From NCBI GenBank assembly GCA_021396245.1, contig WNYE01000015.1, forward strand, positions 310,001-374,000: 64,000 nucleotides of DNA. Direction: 5' to 3'. This document shows positions 52,101-63,978 of this stretch, piece after piece. Position numbers and translations under genes: made by a program. The DNA is from Sporothrix humicola (lineage: Eukaryota; Ascomycota; Sordariomycetes; Ophiostomatales; Ophiostomataceae). The notes under the pieces are model-generated. The model saw only the letters and a program-made list of their open reading frames with translations. It was not told the DNA's origin and did not search any database. Position 1 is the first letter of the stretch, and the number at the start of each line of letters is the position of its first letter.

Positions 52101-54958
52101 TCTTGACCATCTGGCTGAAAATAAGGACACGGTGGTTGTCCTTCTTGAGCTTGGTGAGAAGCTGATCAAGAAGCATCATCTTACCACTGCTGGCAATGAG
52201 ACCCTTGATCTGGTCTTCTCTGCGCTCGCTGCCCTTGAGCACGCTCTCTTCGACACCGGGGAATAGATAGGGGTGGTTGCTGACTTTCTTGAGCTCCATC
52301 ATGATGTTGAGCAGCGATTGCTTCTGGCCACCGCTGGCATCACTCAGAGCAGCGTAATTGCGGGTCAAAATGTTCTTGTAGTAGTCAAGCTGGACATCCG
52401 ACAGCTCGACACGGATGATCTTCTCGGTCTTGGGCGGCAGGTCCGACTCGACGGTCTCCTTGGTGCGGCGGAGAATGAAGGGGGCAATGGCCGCATGGAA
52501 GCTAGTCAGCTTCTCCTGTGTTTCGCGGCGCTTGTCGTCGTCGTCGTTTTCAACCTCTGTCTTCTGGTCTGCCATGCCAAGCTGGACGAGATCGTCGTCG
52601 ATGACAACCTTGCCCGGGTTGAGGAAGTCGAGAAGGGCAGACAACTCATGCAAGTTGTTCTGGATAGGGGTACCAGTGATGAGGACACGGCAGGGGATGT
52701 TGAAGCTGACGAGCCGGCTGTACAGCTGCGACTCGCGGTTCTTGAGACGGTGAGCCTCATCGACGGCGAGTGCCTGCCACTTGATGCTCTTGAGGAACTC
52801 CCAGTCCTGCAAAATAAAGTCGTAGGAGGTGACGAGCACGTTGAATTTGTGCTTCTTCGGGTTGCCGTCAACAAGCAGCTCATAGTCGCGGATGACTTTG
52901 CGAGCCGGCTCGGGGCCAAGGTAGACGACGTAGTTCAGGTCGGGTGCCCAGTGGTTGAAGGTGTCGCACCATGCGGGGATGACACTGAGGGGAGCGACAA
53001 CCAGGAAGGGGCCTTCTTGACCACGGTCATTGCGCAGCCAACTGAGGAACGAGACGGACTGGACAGTCTTGCCGAGACCCATCTCGTCGGCAAGAATGAC
53101 GTTGTTGCCTCTTGTCCAGTTGAGGGCCAAGAAGTTGAGACCCTTCATTTGGAACTCGCGGAGCTCGCCGTTCTTGATGTAGGACGGCTGGGTGTCGAGC
53201 TTCGTCATGCGAGAGCGTGTGTTGAGGTTGGCCTCGGAGCGGTCCGAGTTCCAGTTGCGAGACGAGCGGTCCAGGAACTGGTCCACCTTGTCCTGGGCGT
53301 GCTCGCTGACGACGGCGGCAGCCTCCCATGTGCACTCATCGTACTGCAGGCCCTTCCACTTGATAAAGTACTCGATGCCCTCGTCGCCCTTGCGCTTAGC
53401 AACAACGCGCTCGACCTTTGTGTAGTCCTCGTGTGCCTGTTCCTCGCGCTCGCGGTCGAGCAGCCACTGCTCTCTCTGTTCGGGGCTGTAGTCGTCGCCG
53501 CCGAAGCGCATGTCGAGCTCAAATTCGACAATCTTGCGGAAGTAGTTTTCGAGTCGACGGAAGCCGCGGAAGCCAGCGACTGTTGCAGTGGTCTCCCATG
53601 TGTCGTGCAAGTGAGACTTGCCCTGCCACTTGATATAGTATTCGTAGTCATGGCGGTTGGAGTCGGGGGTGATGGGGACACCCTCCTTCTCGCGGTGGCG
53701 GACGATCTTCTCGATGTAAGGGGAGTTATCCTCGACCTCAGGCACCCACTGGGCGGGCGTGCCATCCGAGTCGTCTAGGTCGTCAAAGTCGCTCTCGTTA
53801 TACTTGACGGACGCTTGGGTAGCACGCCGGCTGGACCATCTCTTCTCGGCGAACACGAGCGAGGGCTGGGTCTCCTGCTTGCGACGCGCCTTCTTCTGGA
53901 AGCTCCGGGCGCGGGCGCCACCGTAGTTGTCGGAATCGGACTCGTCGACAGATGTTGTGCGTGCTGGTGTACCACGTTTCGAAGCTGCACGTGGGAGAAA
54001 AAAGCAAGCGTTAGCTTTGTTTACTTTCTTGCAAAAATCAGGGGTAATGTGGAAGTGACATGGTTGGGGAGTGTGACGGTGAGAATGGTGAGGGATTTAA
54101 ATGACACGGCAAGAAGTGGCATTTTGAGTGGCTAAGATGTGCAAAAACATCAACCTGAAGGGTATAGATGCAAAAAGGAAAGGGGATTGGGGCTGGAGAG
54201 GGATGGTGGACCTACATTGACGAGATGTCTCGAGCAACCGGCGCGGCTTAGGCTTGCGGCGCACGACGGGCTCGTCTGAGTCGTCGTCATCATCATCATC
54301 TGAGACCTGTCATTTGGTTAGTATTCTGGGAAAGTCCAGAGTCGTTAAAGCAACTTGCGAAATCCTTACAATCTTTCTTCTTTGCACGGGCCGGGACTGT
54401 TGATGATGGTTAGCAAGGACGGGGATGGTCGGGGGATGGGAACGGCGGTGAGATGGGGGTGGCTGGGCTTACACTACGCCGAAGGCCGTAGAGTTCTGGG
54501 TTGCTCCGCATGTAATCGTCCTCGGCAAGCATTGCGCTTGCTTTCCGTTTTGGCGCATGGCCGGAATCACTAGAAGCCGGGCTTTCATCGTCTTGGTCGA
54601 GGGCGGCGACGTCGAGGTCGGGATCCGCGTCAGCATCAGCGTCAGCATCTCCGTCGCTCTGTGCGTCGTCATCAAAGTCTGCGTCGTCTGAAACGTCGTT
54701 CTCGCTAGGCTCCGACGGTTCATCTTCAAAATCGTTTGCGACAGCTAGGTCGTCTTCCTCATCTTCATCCATTTCGTCATCGTCGTCTTCCGGCGCGGCT
54801 GAGCCTGAGGCTGCGGGCGATGCCGCGTTCGCGTATGTGGGTTCGACATCGGAGAGATCGCTATCGCTCGCGTGGCCAGCAGCGCCGTTCGCCACGGGGC
54901 TGTCGGGCACCGGCGACGCGTGTCCATTGACTGGACTCGAAGCAGGCGATGCCGACAT
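49195..54958 (-). CDS. CHD1: CHD1-type chromodomain-helicase-DNA-binding remodeler
   Basis: 1,797 residues in four exons: 54958-54473, 54396-54370 (a 27-bp micro-exon), 54306-54216 and 53984-49195, all in frame. The acidic N-terminus (DDDDEMDEDEEDD...) precedes tandem chromodomains (YYIKWQGKSHLHDTWET about 310; YFIKWKGLQYDECTWE about 415). The SNF2 ATPase has DEMGLGKT near 505 and DEAH near 612, and the helicase C lobe has ARAHRIGQKRPVNVYR. A SANT/SLIDE-like region and the CHCT (DUF4208) domain (about 1480-1590) follow. The C-terminus is a long Arg/Asp/Glu/Ser repeat ending in PWQQQQQQ...PNQY. CHD1 spaces nucleosomes in transcribed genes. The frame continues 101 codons beyond the TAG (see separate entry). 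Confidence 0.95.
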
Positions 54959-56905
54959 GTTTAGACACGTGATCGTATCGGTATCTGGAGATGGACGGCG
55001 AGGTCAGTTTGATGCGGCCAAGGACGGTGAGGTTTTTTCGGCTCGGGGAGCGGGCAGGGCAAATGGGGGCATTTTGGACAACTCGGCGACAGGAAAATGC
55101 ACAAAACACGTCAAATCAATTCAAAAAGAAGCAGTAGACACGAGCTGTCGCATCGCTTTGATGGATCGCGATGCCAGACGAGGCTGGGAGATGACGGCGA
55201 GGCATTGAGGATGCCCGGCCGAGAAGCAACACTGCACAGCTCGACCGGGGCATCCGCATCACCGAAACAGAGCCCAAAAAACACGTCGACACGTTTAGAT
55301 TATTCCAATATAGGAAATATCCGAGATGGTTTCGATGCAGGTACCTCTATTTGGTGATGATCGATGGCCAGAAGTACAGCGAAAAATGGAACAGGGAACA
55401 GGAAGCCTCAAGGACAGAAGCGGCAGGTGCATCGAGAGCACAAGTGAATCAACGTACCATTTAAAAATATCAAACGCCTCCCAATAAAGAGCTAGGTCGA
55501 AGCCTGCTCGAGGTAAATAGGTGTTGATGACGATGTGTGGTGGGAGGAATGGGGGATGTCGGAATTGGGAATCTAGCAGGAGGAGTTACTTGAGAGTGTG
55601 ATGGTGTCAACTGGAAGAAAGAGAAAGGCGGCGGAGAATTGCATTTGGGGACCAGGGCGAGAAAAAAAAGTGGACAGGCGCCAGTAGATAAAGCCGTGGC
55701 TTTTGGCGACCTTCTGACCAATGATATGCGTGTATTCGTTTATGTAATCCAATTTGGACCCTCTTTTTTTTGCTCAAACACGCTGAAGAAACTTTTACAG
55801 CAGGAGGCAGGGCTGACCACGGCGCTTGCTCCTGCCTTTGCTTGCCTCGTCAATTTTCCGGAACAGCAAGAGCGGCTGGTGACAAGGCCTGCACTTGCCC
55901 GATGTACGAAAATGATGCTAAACGCGCATCACAACAAGCATTATTTTGAGATTTTGTTTTACTTGTTCCAAAGTTCTGAATACAGTTTGCGCAACGTGTG
56001 CATGGCTCCCCACAAAAGATATGCTTTCAGACTGCATCTGATTATGACTGGGCTGTAACGAGGCCTTGCCATGCATTTATTAATTGACCAGGCTGTCAGG
56101 GTCCTATTGGGGAAGTGGCGAGGTCTGGCCTCAATGGCCACAAGAGGAAAGCGCAATCTAGGATTTTGGCGATAAGAAGTCTTGACAAAGAGGGCAGGCG
56201 CGTCTAGTGCTTCAATACAGCTGGCTTCCACGCGTTTTTGTGAAATGTTCGAACAAAGGCAACTTAAACATAAAGTAATTAAACAAGAATAAGTATTTTA
56301 TAATCTGCTTTCCTTTATTACCACCTTCGTAATTTGCAAAACGCACAGAACAGTGACATTAAGAGCCGCAAGATGCATCAATAGCCTGTTCTTCTAAGAC
56401 GCGACAGTTGGTCCTTCCTCTCAAATCTATTCTTGTCTGGCCGGAAAAAGCTTGCTCCGGCCACAAGCTGACTCATCTTGGAGGAGCAGCCTATCACTTG
56501 CGCCAAAATATCGATGACTCGAGCAGGCAGGTACAGGCCAGTCCACCGCTGTTACAAGCATGCTAGCCCCGCACCGTTCTAGCGCGATTGCCCTGTCCCT
56601 CACAACAGGAAAAAAAAAATAACATAAAAAATTTGGCTATTGTGCATTGTCGCCATCATCGTTCTTTCCGCTCGCATTTAGACCACGCACTCCCTTTCAT
56701 TCCCGCCTTTTCCTTTGCTTTTTCTTCTTTTCTTTCCTAGCAGCCCTCGTTTCCACCCCCGTTTTTAACGACGTTTCGTATTCGATTTTAATTTGATTTC
56801 CGTTTTCTCACCTTTCAAGGCACCTGCTGCATTGCCTGTCGCAAACAAAAACTACCCCGCCAAAAATCTCGACGACTTCAGCGAGAAGTCGCAAAAAACA
56901 TCGCC
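54959..56905. promoter_or_regulatory. Divergent promoter: CHD1 / RLI1
   Basis: About 1.95 kb without a credible gene between two divergent starts. Pyrimidine-rich tracts at 56690-56820 precede the RLI1 start and fit its 5' UTR. No repeats stand out. Confidence 0.55.
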
Positions 56906-59063
56906 ATGTCTGACAAGCTTACTCGGTACGTTTTTTGAAGCTGGATCGTGGAGTGGAAGCCGCTTTTTGTTGGAGAGGACGATTTGCTAACAATTCTTCG
57001 CCTACAGTGTTGCTATTGTTAGCAGCGACAAGGTGTGTACCGACCGTTTCTTCCCCGCGCCTTTTGGGCACCATCGAACGACTGGCCAAACGATCCCAGC
57101 ATCGCAGCCTCGTATACAATCATATCTGAGGGAATAGTGACGCTGGATATGGTGCTGGATGTGAAGATTTGTGGTTTGATACTGGACTATTGCTGACATA
57201 ACGCTTCCCCGCCATGTTAGTGCAAACCGAAGAAATGTCGCCAGGAGTGCAAGAAGTCGTGCCCTGTCGTGCGCAGCGGAAAGCTGTGTATCGAGGTCAC
57301 GCCCGAGTCGCGCATTGCCTTCCTGTCCGAGAGCCTGTGTATCGGTTGCGGTATCTGCACCAAGAAGTGCCCCTTTGGCGCCATCAACATCATCAACCTG
57401 CCCACGAACCTCGAGGCCCAGGTGACGCACAGATACTCGGCCAACAGCTTCAAGCTGCACCGTCTGCCCACGCCCCGTCCTGGCCAGGTCCTTGGTCTTG
57501 TCGGCACGAACGGTATCGGTAAGAGTACGGCGCTCAAGATTCTCAGCGGCAAGCTCAAGCCCAACCTGGGCAAGTACGACAACCCGCCCGACTGGGAGGA
57601 CGTCATCAAATACTTCCGTGGCTCTGAGCTGCAGAACTACTTTACCAAGCTGCTGGAGGACGACCTCAAGGCCATTGTCAAGCCGCAGTACGTCGACCAG
57701 ATCCCCAAAGCCATCCGTGGCGCCAACAAGTCTGTCCAGTTCCTGATTGAGAGCCGCTCGTCGCTGGACAACCTCGACGAGGTCCTGGATACGCTTGAGC
57801 TGCGCCACATTTACGACCGTGATGTCACGCTCCTGTCTGGTGGTGAGCTGCAGCGCTTCGCCATTGGTACGGTCTGCGTGCAGAATGCCGATGTGTACAT
57901 GTTCGACGAGCCGTCGTCGTACCTCGATGTCAAGCAGCGTCTGTCGGCCGCCCGTATCATCCGCTCGCTCCTGCGCAGCGACGACTACGTCATTGTCGTT
58001 GAGCACGATTTGTCCGTGCTTGATTACCTCTCCGACTACATTTGCGTTCTGTACGGTCAGCCCGCTGTCTACGGTGTCGTCACTCTGCCCCACTCCGTTC
58101 GTGAGGGTATCAACATCTTCCTCGATGGCCACATCCCGACCGAGAACCTGCGGTTCCGTAACGAGTCCCTCACGTTCAAGCTGTCGGAGGGTGCCGACGA
58201 GTTCCTTGCCGACCGCTCGCGCGCGTTCCGCTACCCCAAGATGGAAAAGACCATGGGCAACTTCAAGCTGCAGATCGACGCCGGTGACTTTACCGACTCG
58301 GAGATTCTCGTGCTCATGGGTGAGAACGGTACGGGCAAGACCACTTTCTGTCGCCTGCTCGCCGGTGCGCTCAAGCCCGACGGCACCAGCCGTGTCCCCG
58401 AGATGAAGATCAGCATGAAGCCGCAGACGATTACGCCCAAATTCGACGGCACTGTGCGCCAGCTGTTCTTCAAGAAGATCCGCCCTGCGTTCCTGTCGCC
58501 CCAGTTCCAGACCGACGTTGTCAAGCCGCTCAAGCTCGACGACTTTATTGACCAGGAGGTCAAGAACTTGTCCGGTGGTGAATTGCAGCGTGTTGCCATT
58601 GTGCTGGCGCTGGGTCTGCCCGCCGATATCTACCTGATTGACGAGCCGTCCGCTTACCTGGATTCCGAGCAGCGTATCATTGCTGCCCGCGTCATCAAGC
58701 GCTTCATCATGCACGCCAAGAAGACGGCCTTTATCGTTGAGCACGATTTCATCATGGCGACGTACCTGGCGGACCGTGTCATTGTCTTTGACGGCCAGCC
58801 GGGTATCGACGCCCACGCCAACACGCCCGAGTCGCTGCTGACGGGCTGCAACACGTTCCTCAAGAACCTGGACGTCACCTTCCGCCGTGACCCCACCAAC
58901 TACCGCCCGCGTATCAACAAGAACAACTCGCAGCTCGACCAGGAGCAGAAGGCCTCTGGCAACTACGTACGTTTCCCTCGTAGCCCTATTAATTTCGTCA
59001 AGGTTTTATTTCATACTAACAACTCAGTTCTTCCTGGAAGAAGATAACAGCAAGGCGTCGTGA
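56906..59063 (+). CDS. RLI1: ABCE1/RLI1 ribosome-recycling ATPase
   Basis: 608 residues, the family's usual length, in four exons: 56906-56925, 57008-57032, 57221-58966 and 59028-59063. Introns are 82, 188 and 61 bp; all joins are in frame. The N-terminal [4Fe-4S] domain has CKPKKCRQECKKSCP and CIGCGICTKKCPFGA. Two ABC ATPase domains follow: Walker A GTNGIGKST near 110 and GENGTGKTT near 382; signature LSGGELQR near 221 and 465; Walker B YMFDEPSSYLD and YLIDEPSAYLD; and the His loops VVEHDLSV and IVEHDFIM. It splits post-termination ribosomes and takes part in initiation, and it is essential in eukaryotes. The long minus-strand frame opposite it is an artefact of codon bias. Confidence 0.97.
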
Positions 59064-60050
59064 AAGGCAGCCCAGAGGGCACCTTGAACGAACATTTGCA
59101 CTTGCTGCAGCCTGCCTTGTCGACCCTTGCGTTTCTTTGCACTCGTAAAGGGCTTTCCCCAGCGTCCGTGCCACTGCATGACCTGCGCCGTGACGCTTTT
59201 CCGTCACCACAAAACAAGACGAACAGCGGCGCCGAGGATGATTGCAACTGCGACGGCGACAACATGACGGGATCTTCTGTCTCTGTTGTCGCGACCAGCG
59301 GCACACGTAATGACGGCAACGACGACAATGACAATGGCGGCGACGACGATGAGCCGGAGGGCTAACATCGGCTGACGGCAGTCTATCCCCTGTTGCCTGG
59401 TCCTACATTTTTCGCCAAGGGCGCGGCCTTTAATAGAGGTCCACCCGCCTAACAATGTAGATTGAGGGGCAATGGCCCAAGCAGGATGACTGTCCGTCGA
59501 TGGGAAGAGGGGTCGGGGACGGATATCTCGATATCAATTTGGATTAAGAACACATTGAAGCATCGACCTTTGAGGAGTCGACCGCAGATAGCATAATTTA
59601 CATGCGGAATTTTACAAACACAGAGTGCTTGCGTGATACATAAATTTACAATGCAAACGAGAGACCAGAGTTTGATAAACTTTTATTATGAATCCTTGCG
59701 GAATAGAGTGAATATGGGTGTGATAGTGTGGTTGTAAACTAATTAGTCTCCAATGGTTAAGAAACTCCTGTGTTTCTGTGAAACAGTACCAAATTTCCAG
59801 TCCTTTTTTTTCTCCGTGGAGGCAATAAAACAAAAAGTAAAAGACACAATAGCAAGACCAGTACGTACTAGAATAAGAATGAAAAGGGAGGGATTGTCAA
59901 AGCAGAACAGGACTGCCTTGACGTTCCTCCCTTGTGCGCTTTTGAGGCAATCATCATCTTTTCCCTGGCTGTGAGTTACCACCATAATGTGGTGAAAACA
60001 ACGACAAAAAACGTAAACAAAAGAGAGAGAAAAGAAAGAGAAAAGAGGAC
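59064..60050. other. Convergent 3' flanks of RLI1 and PRP40
   Basis: About 990 bp. The left third is GC-rich and has short frames on both strands (plus-strand frame ending in an Asp/Asn/Gly-rich stretch; minus-strand frame with a hydrophobic run). Neither is supported as a gene. The right part is AT-rich. Confidence 0.5.
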
Positions 60051-62997
60051 TTAATCTTCGTCAATCTCGCCCTCCTCGCTGCCGCTGTGCACATCCCCGT
60101 CAGCACCAGCGGCGGCTGAGGCGCTCTTTGATTTGGGTTTGGCGGGTTTCGTAGCTGTGGCCGACTTGGACTTGCTGTCGCCTGTCGCTGCGGGTGTGCT
60201 GCCGCGAGTCAAGGGTGTCCGCTCCCGGTCCCGATCTCTGGGCGAGTCCCGCCGCAGACGCTTCGAGTCGCGCGAGTCGCGGCGGTCGGCGGCCTCGTCG
60301 TCTTCTCTAGTGCGACGGCGCACCGAAGGGGGTTTGCTGCTGCTGTTGGCATTGCCGCCGTCGTCTCCATAATTCAACTCGTCCGGATTGCGGTCGGCGA
60401 GGCGCCGGCGGTACTGGCGCTCGCGTTCTTCCTCGCGTTCACGGCGTTCGCGATCATAGTGGCTTTCGGCGTCTGGGCGAAGACGGTCCCGGTCTCGGTT
60501 AAGGTCACGGTCACGGTCACGGTCACGATCCCGTTCGCGGTCACGATCACGTTCTCTATCACGATCCCGCTCACGATCGCGCTCCCGTTCCCGGTCTCTG
60601 TCGCGGTCGCGCTCTCTCTCTCTATCACGCAGACGGTCGCGATCGCGCTCTCGATCGTAGCTCCGGTCACGTTCGCGGTCACGGAAATCGCGATCTCTAT
60701 CACGGCGATCCCGGTCCCGATCACCACGCGAGCGGTCGCGCTCCCTGTCTCTGTCACGGTCCCGGTCACGTCCGTCAAGACTTTCGGCAGCGACACTCGA
60801 TTTACGATAGTTGCGTTCGCGCTCGGCCATGGCACGACGACGGTCGGCTTCGTACGAGTCAGGCTCCGGAGAACGGGAACGTCCGCCGAAACGAGATCCA
60901 CGGTGGCGTCTGTCACGGTCGCGTTCTCGCTCGCGCTCTCTTTCACGCTCACGAGACCGGTCGTCAGGCGACCGATCCCGGCGGTCTCTCCGCTGCTTCA
61001 GCCGATCTCTATCTCCTCTTTCTCTGTCCCTACCGTCCCGACTGTCGCGGTCGGCGACGTCGTCTTCCTTTTCACGGTCACGGAGGCGACGGACGTACTT
61101 GTCAAAAGCGGCCTCGCGGGCGTCGTCGGACGCAACGGCCAAGAACTCTTCGCTCTTTTGGATGCGGGGCTTGACCTTTTCGTAGGTGTCAGTCGCCAGG
61201 ATCGGCGGGTCGACGCGCTTGAGCAGGGCGCGGAAGTCGTCGAGCGCGCGGCGTTGTTGCAGGCGCTCTTCGTCGGACCGCTTCTCTCTCTTTTTCTCTT
61301 GTAGCTGGGAGGGGTCAGTATACGGCAATAAAATGAATACAGGGACTACAGGGACTACAGGGGGAAGAACTTTGGCTCACCCTCTCAAAAATCAGTGCGA
61401 GCACGTCTCGGTCAATGTTAGCAGTGCGGCGATCGTCTTTCATCACGGCCAAGAAGGAGTCAAACGTCGTCTTGGGCGTGACCTCAAAGTGCTTGTCGTC
61501 AATGACATCTTCGACATCGTTGCGGGTGCCGCGCAGGGCGCGCTGCTCTTCGTCGACCAGGTCCCAGAACAGCTCCTGGGGCGTCGAGCCGGCGCTCTGG
61601 CCGACCAGGCCCAGGTAGCGGGCGTCGTCTTTGATGAGCGGGAAAATCTGGGACCACTTGCTGCCGGCCTTGATCTTGCCGTCGCGGCCGAGCTCGCCGA
61701 GCAGAGCCCCGAAAGCCTCGCGGTTCTTGCGCTCGCGGCGCAGCTTGGCCGTCTTTTCTTGCTGGCGGGCGTCGTTGAAGGAGCGCTCGAGCGCCTTCAT
61801 GTGGGATTGGAACACGGTCAGGACATCAAACTTGCTGAGAGACTGGTACTTCTCGTCATTGACAAAGGGCGGCGTGGCCTCGAGCAGCGGGCGGGCGTCG
61901 GCCCAGCGCGTGGACGGCTCCAGGTTCAGCTTGGGCAGCAGCTCGGTCAGCAGGCCGTCCATGGCGGTCTTACGGGTGGCGGCGCGCTGTTCGCGGTGTG
62001 CGCGGCGCAGGTCGTCGACGTAGTCGTCAAACAGCTGGCGGCGCTCGGACTCGCTGTTTGTGGAGCGGAAAATGGTCTCGCCCTCGATGATGGGCCGCGC
62101 TGTCCTCCAGTGAGTATAATGCTTGATTTCCGGGTGGCTCTTGAGCATGGTTGCAAAGTCGGCACGTAGCTTGGTGAGCCGCTCCTTGGCGCGCTCCTTG
62201 TCGTTGGCGACCACGTCGTGGCAGTACTTTTCGAACGCGGCGCGGCGGGCTTTGGCATCCTTAATGGCGCGGTACTGCGGGTCACGCACAATGGCACGCA
62301 GGGCCTGTTCCCACGACCAGTCGGGCTGGACGCCGCTGCGGCGCAAAAGCTTGACAAACGCAGCCTCCGCGTCTTCGGGGTTGGCGTAGTCGGGCAGGTT
62401 GTCGCTGTTAGTCGGAACCAAGGCGCCCGCAGCGCTGGATGAGTCGTTGCCGTTGCCGTAGGTCAGCTGGCGAGATTCGGGGATGTTTTCGCGGTAGTCT
62501 CGCTGGTCTCGCTGGTCTCGGTCACGTTGGTCTCGCTGGTAATCGCGTCTGTCGCGCTGGGCTGACGGTCCTGTAGGAATCGCGGGGATACTATTCTGTT
62601 AGTGAATGAAGTAAGGGGGGATAGGAGAAAGAAAAGGAACTTACGCTGGCGTGGCCGGTGTCGAGTCTTGGCCAAGAGCATTCTTGTAGACTTCGGGCAT
62701 CTCCCACGAGCTCTTCTGGGTCTCGGTGTTGAACCAGTACTTGCGGCCGCCCTCGGCCGTGTACTCCTTCCACGGTTGGTTGAGAAGGGCGCGCTGTTCA
62801 CCTGTTAGCAGACTGTATCAATGAGGTGACTCGGAATACAAACTCACCTCAACTGGTGTCAACATCTCCTCTGGCTTCGTCCATTGCGTCTTGCCAATCG
62901 CGGCATTATGGTAGTAGACGCGTCCATCGGCGCCGCGGTATTCGACCCAGCCGCCAACGGCCGACGTCGCGACTGCCGCCGGTGCCTGCTCGCTCAT
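60051..62997 (-). CDS. PRP40: Pre-mRNA-processing factor PRP40 (WW-FF protein)
   Basis: 920 residues in four exons: 62997-62848, 62793-62645, 62590-61381 and 61304-60051; introns of 54, 54 and 76 bp. In the first two introns the AG next to the branch site is skipped for the next AG, which alone keeps frame. Two WW domains open the protein (GGWVEYRGADGRVYYHN...TQWTKP, about 16-42; PWKEYTAEGGRKYWFN...SSWEMP, about 57-85). A series of FF domains follows (about 180-540: AFVKLLRRSGVQPDWSWEQAL, FATMLKSHPEIKHYTHWRTA and others). The C-terminus is a very long RD/RE/RS repeat, Lys-rich then acidic (GSEEGEIDED). PRP40 is a U1 snRNP component that bridges the 5' splice site and branch-point proteins. 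The Arg/Asp tail is longer than I expect for yeast PRP40. Confidence 0.93.
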
Positions 62998-63491
62998 GGC
63001 GATTGTGATTGTTGAGGCTTAAGGTGAGTTGTCGATGATGGAAAACGCAATAAACTGCTGGCCGTCGCAGTCGTGTCGCAATCGAGTCGAAGAATAATCG
63101 TAGGATGCAGGCTAAGAGTGTCGGGGTGAGCTGCCGAGCAGCGGGTGCGCTGTGTGATGCAACGCGATGCAATTTCGTAACAATGGCTGGCAAACACAAT
63201 AGGAGTGACGCAGAGAAAACCAACGATTTGACGTTGGAAGTTTGGAAGCTTCAGCCTGGTGCAGTTTTGGTGCGGTTTGGCTGGTCGGATTGCTCCAATC
63301 GCGCCTGCAGCTAATTTAGTTTTTTTCTTCTGGTATATGGCAGGCGCGGTCACGTGCAACTATGGATCGCGCCTTCTCAGAAGGGGACAAGGGGACTTCC
63401 CTTCACATGTTTACTTTCTTCTATCTTCGATTCTTTTCAAATTTTGATAATAATACAATAATTTACAAATCTAGAGAATCGCTCATCGCCT

Positions 63492-63526
<35 letters not shown>
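62998..63526. other. PRP40 promoter and 3' flank of the terminal gene, with a hexamer repeat
   Basis: About 530 bp without a gene. The TCACCC hexamer array (listed separately) lies at its right edge. Confidence 0.55.

Positions 63527-63530
<4 letters not shown>
63491..63530. repeat. (TCACCC)n microsatellite
   Basis: About six and a half uninterrupted TCACCC units. On the minus strand the array reads GGGTGA and contains the stop codon of the terminal gene (TGA at 63529-63527). It is not the TTAGGG telomere repeat. Confidence 0.85.
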
Positions 63531-63978
63531 CACAGCCCAGCCCAGTTGGCTACCGCATATCCAGCGGCAAAACCCGCAACCGGCATCGTCATGGCGACTC
63601 CAGCGACAATAGGCGGCGGAATGCGACTGATCATCTCATAGCCATCCATCCACCAGCGACGAGTCAAATTGAGGCGGCCGACGCGCAGGTGGCAAAGCTC
63701 GCGACGCTCTGTTCCTGGTGCGCCAGGCCGTGGCTGGACTGACTGTGATTTGCCGGCCTTCTTACTGCGTACGACGCGTGTCACTTCAATCTCTTCCGTT
63801 TCCGTTTCTGTGTCGGCATCGTGGTCGTCGGGTTTGGCCAATTTCTTTTTCTTTCTCTCCTCCTTTTCGTCATCAACATCAACTTGGACATCCTCCCAGT
63901 CGTCATATGCGACATAGTTGCCATCAGCGTTGCGACGGATTTCGGGCGATGAGCGTGGGGCCACTTTCTGGGTTTCCT
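63527..63978 (-). CDS. 3' exon of an unrecognised gene (partial, runs off the window)
   Basis: About 150 C-terminal residues. The exon appears to begin at 63978 after a CTAAC...GACTAG acceptor; an in-frame stop just upstream (63988-63986) shows that the sequence before it is intron. The visible part has an Asp/Glu/Lys-rich segment (DVDDEKEERKKKKLAKPDDHD, then TETETEEIEV), a basic stretch, and a hydrophobic C-terminal segment (PPIVAGVAMTMPVAGFAAGYAVANW) that could be a membrane anchor. I do not recognise the family. The 5' part lies beyond position 64000. Confidence 0.6.

Noticed and set aside
50998..53778. Two long plus-strand frames (422 and 501 codons) opposite CHD1
   Set aside because: They mirror the CHD1 ATPase coding sequence and have no domain content of their own.
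57002..58816. 604-codon open frame on the minus strand across RLI1
   Set aside because: It is antisense to an unmistakable ABCE1 gene; GC-rich third positions create long mirror frames. Its product resembles nothing.
59204..59455. Possible 83-residue hydrophobic membrane protein on the minus strand
   Set aside because: It lies in the RLI1 3' flank, overlaps an equally poor plus-strand frame, and lacks other support.
60459..61304. 281-codon plus-strand frame opposite PRP40, rich in Val/Thr/Ile
   Set aside because: It is the complement of the Arg-Asp repeat region and so a repeat artefact.
63491..63530. Telomere repeat
   Set aside because: The unit is TCACCC, not CCCTAA, the array is short, and coding DNA continues beyond it.
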